Origin: Thermoflexus hugenholtzii JAD2
Lineage (GTDB): Bacteria; Chloroflexota; Dehalococcoidia; UBA2979
Length of the DNA: 7,672 bases
Assembly: GCA_945889565.1 (NCBI GenBank)
Contig: CAMDBZ010000078.1
Location: forward strand, 1 to 7,672
Direction of reading: 5' to 3'
Shown one piece after another: positions 1 through 7,008 of this stretch. Position 1 is the first letter of the stretch. Every line of letters starts with the position of its first letter. The position numbers and the translations under genes are program-made. Below the pieces are notes generated by a model, which searched no databases, had not been told where the DNA came from, and saw nothing but the letters and a program-made list of their open reading frames with translations.

Positions 1-243
1 CTCGCCCGCCGCTCCGCCATCCTCATCCTCATCGCCGTCGAGCTCATGCTCGCCGCCGTCTCCATCAACATGGTCGCCTTCGCTGCATACCTGGACCCCA
101 GCCGCTTCACCGGCATCATCTTCGCCATATTCGTCATCACCGTTGCCGCAGCCGAGGTCGGCCTCGCGCTCGGCATCGTCCTGCGCCTCTTCCGCGACCG
201 CGCCTCCGCGAACGTCGACGAAGCCAGCAGCCTGAAGTGGTGA
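1..243 (+). CDS. nuoK: NADH-quinone oxidoreductase subunit K (NuoK), 5'-truncated by window edge
   Basis: Small membrane subunit of complex I, next to the antiporter-like subunits in the membrane arm and part of the proton-transfer path. The frame is open from base 1 to TGA at 241-243, giving 80 visible residues. NuoK is usually about 100 residues, so roughly 20 N-terminal residues lie outside the window. Two transmembrane stretches are visible, each with the buried glutamate typical of the family: Glu in IAVELMLAAVSINMVAF (TM2) and Glu in FVITVAAAEVGLALGI (TM3). The C-terminal tail ANVDEASSLKW matches the family's usual NVDE...LLK ending. The internal ATG at 46 falls inside TM2 and is not the start. 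nuoL follows after 67 bp on the same strand, as expected for a nuo operon. The identification is confident; only the start is unseen. Confidence 0.95.
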   Translation, partial: LARRSAILILIAVELMLAAVSINMVAFAAYLDPSRFTGIIFAIFVITVAAAEVGLALGIVLRLFRDRASANVDEASSLKW

Positions 244-248
244 CACCG

Positions 249-263
249 CGCCGCCCGGCGGCG
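249..263. other. GC-rich inverted repeat in the nuoK-nuoL gap
   Basis: Arms CGCCGCC (249-255) and GGCGGCG (257-263) are perfectly complementary around one central base, allowing a hairpin of about 6 bp. The segment 261-275 directly after it is strictly alternating purine-pyrimidine. No T-run follows, so this is not a classical terminator. It may be an intercistronic RNA hairpin or simply a result of high GC. Confidence 0.3.
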
Positions 264-297
264 TGCGCGCGCGCGGCCCTGCCGCACGCTACGTAGT

Positions 298-304
298 AAG
301 GGGA
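298..304 (+). promoter_or_regulatory. Ribosome binding site that sets the nuoL start
   Basis: AAGGGGA at 298-304 lies 6 bases before ATG 311. It supports that start over the in-frame GTG at 263, which sits inside the GC-rich gap and would add 16 non-family residues. Confidence 0.75.
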
Positions 305-310
305 CACAGC

Positions 311-2212
<1,902 letters not shown>

Positions 2213-2216
2213 CTCC

Positions 2217-2224
2217 GAGGAAGG
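2217..2224 (+). promoter_or_regulatory. Ribosome binding site of nuoM
   Basis: GAGGAAGG at 2217-2224 lies 10 bases before ATG 2235, in the 22-bp gap after the nuoL stop. It fixes the nuoM start and argues against the longer in-frame extension back to 2079, which would overlap nuoL with low-complexity, non-family sequence. Confidence 0.75.
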
Positions 2225-2234
2225 CCCACGCACG

Positions 2235-3725
2235 ATGTCGCCCAACGACGCCTACCTGATGCTGGCAACCTTCCTGATCCCGCTCGGCACCGCCGTGCTG
2301 CTCATGCTGGTCCCCAGCAAGGAGCGCAGCGCAATCATCGGCATCACCGCACTCGCCTCCTTCGCCATGTTCGTGATCGCCCTCTACCTCTTCGTCAACT
2401 ACGACTTCGAGGGACCGCAGTTCCAGGGCGTCAAAGCGTGGACCTGGATGGAGAACGCCGGCGTCCTCGGCGAACGCGGCATCCAGCTCAAAGTCGGCAT
2501 GGACGGCATCGCCGCCCCCATGGTGCTGCTCACCGGCATCGTGATCATGCCCGGCACCTGGGTGTCCTGGAAGCTCCACCACCGCACCAAGGACTTCTTC
2601 ATCCTGCTCTACCTGCTCGTCGCCGGCGTCTTCGGCACCTTCGTGATGCTGGACCTCTTCTTCTTCTTCCTGCTCTACGAGACCGCCGTGCTCCCCATGT
2701 ACCTGCTCATCGCCGTGTGGGGCTCCACCCGCAAGGAATACGGCGCGATGAAGCTGATGATGATGCTCGTCGCCGCCTCCATCCTCATCTTCACCGCCAT
2801 CTTCGCCATCTTCACAGAGGCCGGCCTCGGCACCTTCGACCTGCCCAGCCTCTTCGCCGCCGACTACGACCCGCGCATGCAGAAAATCTTCTTCCCGATG
2901 ATCGCCATCGGCTGCGGCACCCTGGGCGGCATGTTCCCCTTCCACGGCTGGTCCCCGGACGGCCACGCCTCCGCCCCCACCGCCGTCTCGATGCTCCACG
3001 CCGGCGTGCTGATGAAGCTCGGCGCGTTCGGCATCATCCGCCTCGGCTTCCAGATCCTCCCCGAAGGCGCCGCGTTCTGGGCCCCCGCGCTCATCTTCAT
3101 CGGCATCACCGCCGCCCTCTACGGCGCCATCTCCGCGCTGCGCCAGACAGACCTCAAGCTCATGACCGGCTTCTCCTCCGTCTCGCACATGGGCTACGTC
3201 TTCCTCGGCCTCGGCACCCTCAACGTCGTCGGCATGACCGGCGCCGTCCTCCAGATGTTCGCCCACGGCGTCATGACCGCCCTCTTCTTCCTGCTCATCG
3301 GCGGCATGTACGACCAGGCCCACAACCGCGACATCCCGAACTTCTCCGGCATGGCCAAGCAGATGCCGATCTGGGCCATCTTCTTCATCCTCGCCGGCCT
3401 CGCCTCGCTTGGCCTCCCCGGCCTCTCCGGCTTCGTCGCCGAGCTGCACATCTTCGTCGGCGTCTTCCGCGCCTACCCGATCGTCGGCGGGCTCGCCGTC
3501 CTCACCGCCGCCATCACCGCCACCTACCTCCTGCGCATGTTCGCCGCCGCCTTCTTCGGCGAGTTCAACCCGCGCTGGAGCCACCTCCACGAGATCACCT
3601 GGGCCGAACGCGCCGGCGCCGCCGTGCTCGCCATCGCCATCCTCACCCTCGGCCTCTGGCCCAGCCCGTGGGTCGATCGCATCTCCACCACGCTCGCCCA
3701 GACCATCCCGGGAGTCGCGCTGTGA
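2235..3725 (+). CDS. nuoM: NADH-quinone oxidoreductase subunit M (NuoM), with an atypical TM7
   Basis: Second antiporter-like, proton-pumping subunit of complex I in the cytoplasmic membrane. It has 496 residues, normal for NuoM (about 490-510). The core spans about residues 120-430. TM5 has Glu149 in LLYETAVLPMYLLIAVWG, matching the essential TM5 glutamate. Lys261 in HAGVLMKLGAFG matches the conserved TM8 lysine. Glu403 in LPGLSGFVAELHIF matches the TM12 glutamate typical of NuoM. One site is odd: the segment before PFHGWSPDGH reads GCGTLGGM, so the position six residues before FHGW is Leu230 (CTG at 2922-2924), where E. coli NuoM and the paralogues NuoL and NuoN in this window have the central TM7 lysine. 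The reading frame is intact on both sides. The start is supported by GAGGAAGG 10 bases upstream. The TGA stop overlaps the nuoN start by 4 bp. Confidence 0.97.
   Translation: MSPNDAYLMLATFLIPLGTAVLLMLVPSKERSAIIGITALASFAMFVIALYLFVNYDFEGPQFQGVKAWTWMENAGVLGERGIQLKVGMDGIAAPMVLLTGIVIMPGTWVSWKLHHRTKDFFILLYLLVAGVFGTFVMLDLFFFFLLYETAVLPMYLLIAVWGSTRKEYGAMKLMMMLVAASILIFTAIFAIFTEAGLGTFDLPSLFAADYDPRMQKIFFPMIAIGCGTLGGMFPFHGWSPDGHASAPTAVSMLHAGVLMKLGAFGIIRLGFQILPEGAAFWAPALIFIGITAALYGAISALRQTDLKLMTGFSSVSHMGYVFLGLGTLNVVGMTGAVLQMFAHGVMTALFFLLIGGMYDQAHNRDIPNFSGMAKQMPIWAIFFILAGLASLGLPGLSGFVAELHIFVGVFRAYPIVGGLAVLTAAITATYLLRMFAAAFFGEFNPRWSHLHEITWAERAGAAVLAIAILTLGLWPSPWVDRISTTLAQTIPGVAL
3710..3714 (+). promoter_or_regulatory. 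Ribosome binding site of nuoN, inside nuoM
   Basis: GGGAG at 3710-3714 is 7 bases before GTG 3722. It lies within the last codons of nuoM and supports a GTG start with a GTGA overlap. The same frame happens to be open far upstream, through nuoM, but only as a GC-bias shadow. Confidence 0.65.
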
Positions 3726-5215
3726 GCGATCTCAACTTCGATTACACGCTGCTCATCCCGGAGCTGATCCTCGCCGCCGCCGCCGGCTTCGTGCTGCTCG
3801 CCGACGCCTTCCGCCGCGAGCTCCGGCTCAACCGCACCCTGCTCCCCGGGTTCACCGTGCTCGCCGCCGCCGCCGCCGGCCTGAGCAGCCTCGCCTGGCT
3901 CGACACCACCGACGACTTCGCCACCCTGCTCGCCGTCGACAACTTCACGGCGTTCTTCCGCGTGCTCTTCGCCGTCACCCTCGTCACCGTCGTCATCGGC
4001 TCCTACGAGTTCGTCGCCCGCGAGATCCGCCACCAGGGCGAGTTCTACGCCATGCTCCTGCTCGCCACCCTCGGCGCCAGCGTCATGGCCGCTGCGCAGG
4101 AACTGCTGACCGCCTACATCGGCGTGGAGCTGCTCTCCTTCTCCCTCTACGTCGCCGTCTCGCTCGCCAAGCGGGACACGCGCTCCGGCGAGGCCGGCCT
4201 GAAGTACGTGCTGCTCGGCGGCGTCGCCTCCGCCACCCTGCTCTACGGCCTCAGCCTCATCTACGGCGCCGCCGGCTCCACCAGCTATGCCGAGATCGGC
4301 GAAGCGTTCGCCGCCGGCACCGCCAACGTCGAACTCCCGCTCGTGCTCGGCCTCGTGCTCGTGATCGCCGGCCTCGGCTTCAAGATCTCCGCCGTCCCCT
4401 TCCACATGTGGACCCCGGACGCCTACGAAGGCGCCCCCCTCCCCGTCACCGCCATCCTCTCCGCCACCTCCAAAGCCGGCGCCATCGCGCTGTTGCTGCG
4501 CCTCTTCTCCGGCCCGCTGCTCCCCGTCAAAGACGACTGGCAGTGGATGCTCGCCGTGATCGCCCTCGCCACCATGGTCGTCGGCAATCTGATCGCGCTA
4601 CAGCAGACCAACATCAAGCGCCTGCTCGCGTACTCCTCCATTGGGCAGGTCGGCTACATGCTGATGGCGCTCGCCACCGTCTCGGACGCCTCCGCCTCTG
4701 CGCTGCTGCTGCACCTCGGCGGCTACACCGTCACCAACCTCGCCGTCTTCATGGCCGTGATCGCCTTCTACAACCGCCAGCGCAGCGAGGCCATCGCCGA
4801 CTTCCGCGGCCTCGCCGAGACCAACCCCTACCTCGCGTTCGTGATCGCCGCCGGCCTCTTCTCGCTCAGCGGCATGCCGCTGCTCGCCGGCTTCACCACC
4901 AAGTTCATCCTCTTCCAGGCCGCCGCCCAGGACGGCTACCTCTGGCTCGTCAGCATCGCCGTCGTCATGAGCACCATCTCGCTCTACTACTATCTGCAGG
5001 TGATCCGCCTCATGTACGTCCGGGAGCCCGACGGCGCGCCCACACCTGACCCCCAGACCGGCCGCCTCGACCGCCCCAACCTCCGCTGGCGCACCTCGCC
5101 TGCCAGCTACGCGGTCACCGCCCTGCTCCTGCTCGGCACCATCGCCATCGGCCTCTACGCCGCCCCCCTCCTCGAGGCCGCCGACGACGCCGCCGCCGTC
5201 CTCTTCCCCACCTAG
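3722..5215 (+). CDS. nuoN: NADH-quinone oxidoreductase subunit N (NuoN)
   Basis: Third antiporter-like subunit of complex I, nearest the NuoK/NuoJ/NuoA side of the membrane arm. It has 497 residues from GTG 3722, normal for NuoN (about 480-500). Conserved charged residues are present: Glu136 in YIGVELLSFSLYVA (TM5), Lys221 in GLGFKISAVPFHMWTPDAY (TM7), Lys251 in SATSKAGAIALLLR (TM8) and Lys394 in GFTTKFILFQA (TM12). The C-terminal helix at about 460-485 is followed by a short acidic/alanine-rich tail. Start choice: GTG overlaps the nuoM stop as GTGA with GGGAG 7 bases upstream, a common translational-coupling arrangement. It is the last nuo gene on this strand, and the next gene is convergent, so the operon probably ends here. 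Confidence 0.97.
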   Translation: MSDLNFDYTLLIPELILAAAAGFVLLADAFRRELRLNRTLLPGFTVLAAAAAGLSSLAWLDTTDDFATLLAVDNFTAFFRVLFAVTLVTVVIGSYEFVAREIRHQGEFYAMLLLATLGASVMAAAQELLTAYIGVELLSFSLYVAVSLAKRDTRSGEAGLKYVLLGGVASATLLYGLSLIYGAAGSTSYAEIGEAFAAGTANVELPLVLGLVLVIAGLGFKISAVPFHMWTPDAYEGAPLPVTAILSATSKAGAIALLLRLFSGPLLPVKDDWQWMLAVIALATMVVGNLIALQQTNIKRLLAYSSIGQVGYMLMALATVSDASASALLLHLGGYTVTNLAVFMAVIAFYNRQRSEAIADFRGLAETNPYLAFVIAAGLFSLSGMPLLAGFTTKFILFQAAAQDGYLWLVSIAVVMSTISLYYYLQVIRLMYVREPDGAPTPDPQTGRLDRPNLRWRTSPASYAVTALLLLGTIAIGLYAAPLLEAADDAAAVLFPT

Positions 5216-5232
5216 CGCGCCCGCTCACACAT

Positions 5233-5256
5233 TGCGCGACGCGGATCGAGCGCGCA
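5233..5256. terminator. Weak hairpin between convergent genes, possible terminator
   Basis: TGCGCG (5233-5238) and CGCGCA (5251-5256) form a 6-bp stem with a 12-base loop in the 68-bp gap between the nuoN stop and the DUF2851 gene stop. No T-run follows on either strand, so intrinsic termination is doubtful. It is listed because both operons must end near here. Confidence 0.25.
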
Positions 5257-5283
5257 GGCAGCCAGCCGCAGCACGTCACAGCG

Positions 5284-6591
5284 TCAGCGCGCCCCATCCC
5301 CGCCACTGACCGCAGCCCACTGCGGCGACAGCGGGCACACCCCGCACCCGCCGCGCGAGCACCACAATTCCTGCAACCGCAGCAACCCCTGCGCATACAG
5401 CGCCCCACCGTTGCGCGGCACGTCGACGCCCGTCGCGCGCTCCCGGCCCGCCCCCGTCACGGCGAGTGACGCGAGTGACCCCGGCGCAGCAGCTGGCTCA
5501 CGTGAGCTCAGCGCTCGATTGTTCCGCGTCACGTCGAGCCCCATGACGCGCACGACCTCGTGGCCCGTGCCCGTCACGGCGAGTGACTGCGCCAGCGCGC
5601 GCGTGCGGCCGTACGGACGTGGCGCCGGCCAGCGCGCCGCCAGCCGCGCGTTCGCCGCAGCCAGCGTCACGTCCCCGAACGCCGCAGCCGCCGCCGCTGC
5701 CAGCGGTAGCACCGCGTTCCAGCCCACCTCCGCGGCGCGTCCCACGCCGAGCGCGCCGTCGCCTCGCAGCACCGCGATCAGCGCCGCCGGAGCGCGCGCC
5801 GTCCGTACCGCGTCGCTCAGCGCGCGCAACGTGTCCCCACCGTGCGCACCCCCGATGCCGGCGGCCGCGCACAGCGAGCGCGTCACCGCTTGCGCGAGCG
5901 CCGCGCGCTCCGCCGGCCGCTCCGTGCGACGCCCCGCGCTCGCGACCAGCGCGCGCTCCAGCAGCGTCTCCCACGCGTGCTCCCAACCACCGAGCGCCGC
6001 CAGCTCCGCCGCGCGCCAGGCGTGCTCCGCCAGCCGTCGCTGGCCTTCGCGCCGCACTCGTGCCTGCATCGCCGCCGCGCCGGCCACCGACCGCTCGTCG
6101 GCGCACGCCTCTCCGCCGCTCGGCCCCGCACGCACGAGCGCGCGCAGCCGCTCCACGTCACCGCGCAGCGCACCCGCCACCGCCACAGTGCGCAGCGGCC
6201 ACGCCGGCCCCACAAGCGGACCTGGCGCCACGTCATCCACCCAGACGAGCTGCGCGATCACGTTCGTGTACGCCGCGTCCGTGACGTGCCCGTGCCGGGC
6301 GTAGTCGCTCGCGTGCACGTGCACCTCGACATCACCCGCGAGCAGCACACCGTCCGGCGTCACCACGGCCGCCTCGCGCACGTCCGGCCCCGGCCCGCGC
6401 CCGGCCCGCCCCGCGCGCGCGAGCGCCCACGGCGCCAGCACCTCCGCCGGCACTCGCCCCAGCAGCCACAACGCCACCAGCTCCCGCTCGCTCGGCACGG
6501 CCGCCGAGCGCGGCGCGGCCCTTGCCGGGTCTGGCGCCAGGGCGTTCACCGCAGCTGGTGCGCTCGCGGTGCTGTGCGTAGGGCGGCCCAT
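5284..6591 (-). CDS. DUF2851-family protein with an in-frame repeat expansion near the C-terminus
   Basis: A 435-residue, probably cytoplasmic protein whose pattern matches the DUF2851 family, known mainly from Chloroflexota and Bacteroidetes and without established function. The family signature is at residues 67-120: GPGPDVREAAV, then GDVEVHVHASDYARHGHVTD, then AYTNVIAQLVWVDD. The middle (about 180-330) is helical and alanine-rich, with the family-like segment WNAVLPLA at 291-298. The C-terminal AQGLLRLQELWCSRGGCGVCPL matches the family's closing motif, with Cys411, Cys416 and Cys419. Between them, residues 336-361 and 375-398 are two diverged copies of one unit (SLAVTG...DV.RN..AL), which appear inserted relative to the family layout as I know it. 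ATG 6591 was chosen because upstream in-frame sequence overlaps the HTH gene and is low-complexity; a GAGGGGGG sequence 13 bases upstream is rather far. It lies 55 bp downstream of the HTH gene, so co-transcription is likely. Confidence 0.8.
   Translation of the reverse strand: MGRPTHSTASAPAAVNALAPDPARAAPRSAAVPSERELVALWLLGRVPAEVLAPWALARAGRAGRGPGPDVREAAVVTPDGVLLAGDVEVHVHASDYARHGHVTDAAYTNVIAQLVWVDDVAPGPLVGPAWPLRTVAVAGALRGDVERLRALVRAGPSGGEACADERSVAGAAAMQARVRREGQRRLAEHAWRAAELAALGGWEHAWETLLERALVASAGRRTERPAERAALAQAVTRSLCAAAGIGGAHGGDTLRALSDAVRTARAPAALIAVLRGDGALGVGRAAEVGWNAVLPLAAAAAAAFGDVTLAAANARLAARWPAPRPYGRTRALAQSLAVTGTGHEVVRVMGLDVTRNNRALSSREPAAAPGSLASLAVTGAGRERATGVDVPRNGGALYAQGLLRLQELWCSRGGCGVCPLSPQWAAVSGGDGAR
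5398..5470 (-). repeat. Dispersed palindromic repeat, copy A (inside the DUF2851 gene)
   Basis: On the + strand the conserved core 5445-5470 begins GGCCCG and ends GTCACGGCGAGTGAC. GTCAC/GTGAC at 5456-5470 form a 5-bp stem with loop GGCGA. The core matches copy B (5562-5587) at 24 of 26 positions. Similarity continues more loosely to 5398. In the gene's frame it encodes residues 375-398 (SLAVTGAGRE...VDVPRNGGAL). Confidence 0.75.
5462..5479. repeat. Exact 9-bp tandem duplication GCGAGTGAC x2
   Basis: GCGAGTGAC at 5462-5470 is repeated exactly at 5471-5479, at the edge of repeat copy A. In the DUF2851 frame it encodes a duplicated Ser-Leu-Ala. It may be a slippage product or a remnant of how the larger repeat spread. 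Confidence 0.8.
5496..5507. repeat. Perfect 12-bp palindrome between repeat copies A and B
   Basis: GCTCACGTGAGC is its own reverse complement. It lies in the spacer between copies A and B within the DUF2851 coding sequence. No function can be assigned; it may be part of the inserted sequence. Confidence 0.6.
5509..5588 (-). repeat. Dispersed palindromic repeat, copy B (inside the DUF2851 gene)
   Basis: The 27-base core 5562-5588 matches copy C near groES (7070-7096) at 26 of 27 positions and copy A at 24 of 26. The stem GTCAC/GTGAC is at 5573-5587. On the coding strand it gives residues 336-361, SLAVTGTGHEVVRVMG followed by LDVTRNNRAL, parallel to copy A's SLAVTGAGRE...VDVPRNGGAL. Copies A and B are direct repeats separated by about 38 bases. 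Confidence 0.8.
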
Positions 6592-6604
6592 GGCAATGGC
6601 CAAG

Positions 6605-6632
6605 CCCCCCTCGCCCCGCCCGCCGAGGGGGG
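6605..6632 (-). promoter_or_regulatory. Strong GC hairpin covering the likely RBS of the DUF2851 gene
   Basis: CCCCCCTCG (6605-6613) pairs with CGAGGGGGG (6624-6632): a 9-bp stem with a 10-base loop, in the 55-bp gap between the HTH and DUF2851 genes. On the transcribed (-) strand the 3' arm carries GAGGGGGG, the only Shine-Dalgarno-like sequence for ATG 6591. The hairpin could therefore hide the RBS, or reduce read-through from the HTH gene. There is no U-run, so a classical terminator is unlikely. Confidence 0.5.
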
Positions 6633-6646
6633 GCCGTGGACGTCCC

Positions 6647-6892
6647 TCACGGCGCTCCCGCGCCTTCCGGCGGACCCGCCGAGTACGCCCCGCCCGCTTC
6701 GGCCAGCCGCAGCAACCGTTGCGCCATGCGCCGCGGCCGCCGCGCCCCGCGCTCCCACTCCGACACCGTCTGCTGCGTCGTGCCCAGCCGCTCCGCGAGC
6801 TGCGCCTGCGTCTCCCCCAGCCGCGCGCGCAGCCGCCGCACCCGCGCGCCGTCCCACTCGCCCGCCACACCGTCCGACTCGGGATACCGCAT
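6647..6892 (-). CDS. Small XRE-family helix-turn-helix transcriptional regulator
   Basis: An 81-residue protein that is essentially one Cro/C1-type DNA-binding domain. The HTH spans about residues 17-65: helix 1 RVRRLRARLGETQAQLAERLG, then recognition helix TTQQTVSEWERGARRPR, with the classic Q-x-x-V-S-x-W-E-x-G pattern. The rest is a short Gly/Ala/Pro-rich tail (SAGPPEGAGAP) with no sensor or dimerisation domain. The start is taken as ATG 6892, with only a weak TTGGGG just upstream; an in-frame GTG at 6907 (VYAWGMRY...) is an alternative. The DUF2851 gene follows after 55 bp on the same strand, suggesting a two-gene operon with this protein as local regulator. An imperfect dyad at 6903-6918 just upstream fits autoregulation. 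It could instead be a stand-alone regulator of another locus. The reading frame is convincing because the HTH motif is complete. Confidence 0.85.
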   Translation of the reverse strand: MRYPESDGVAGEWDGARVRRLRARLGETQAQLAERLGTTQQTVSEWERGARRPRRMAQRLLRLAEAGGAYSAGPPEGAGAP

Positions 6893-6902
6893 GCCCCAAG
6901 CA

Positions 6903-6918
6903 TACACGAAATCATGTA
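6903..6918. promoter_or_regulatory. Imperfect dyad upstream of the HTH gene, candidate operator
   Basis: TACACGA-AA-TCATGTA: two 7-base arms with one mismatch around a 2-base centre, in an unusually AT-rich spot for this GC-rich window. It is 11 bases upstream of the HTH start codon. XRE-type regulators bind short dyads like this, so autoregulation is plausible. If the GTG at 6907 were the true start, the dyad would overlap the first codons. Confidence 0.5.
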
Positions 6919-6981
6919 CCGAACCGTCCACGCCGCTGAGCAGGCTCCCACGGCCCGCGCCCGTCCCAACCGCAGCAGGCT

Positions 6982-7008
6982 CTAGCACTCGCACGATTCG
7001 AGTGCTAA
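6982..7008 (+). promoter_or_regulatory. CIRCE operator (HrcA binding site) of groESL
   Basis: Left arm CTAGCACTC (6982-6990), a 9-base spacer, and right arm GAGTGCTAA (7000-7008). The CIRCE consensus is TTAGCACTC-N9-GAGTGCTAA, so only the outermost left base differs. CIRCE is bound by the repressor HrcA and releases on heat shock. It lies 127 bp before groES GTG 7136. A TAACAT at 7006-7011 could serve as a -10 element overlapping the operator, but no good -35 is visible. Confidence 0.95.

Noticed and set aside
289..296. CTACGTAG 8-bp palindrome before nuoL
   Set aside because: Too short to separate from chance, and no context suggests an operator.
2438..3721. Upstream extension of the nuoN frame through nuoM
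   Set aside because: The extension is Arg/His/Pro-rich shadow sequence. The family N-terminus begins exactly at GTG 3722 with an RBS and a GTGA overlap.
3409..5049. 546-codon + strand frame overlapping nuoM and nuoN
   Set aside because: Arg/Pro/Ser-rich translation without any motif, overlapping clear nuo genes in another frame.
5411..6304. + strand open frame opposite the DUF2851 gene
   Set aside because: Ser/Ala/Pro/Arg low complexity. The - strand frame carries the recognisable family motifs instead.
5842..6939. 365-codon + strand frame opposite the DUF2851 and HTH genes
   Set aside because: Arg/Pro/His-rich and spans two oppositely oriented genes. No RBS or domain seen.
6592..6969. N-terminal extension of the DUF2851 gene to 6969
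   Set aside because: It would overlap the whole HTH gene in another frame with Arg/Gly/Cys-rich sequence unlike the family. ATG 6591 is the better start.
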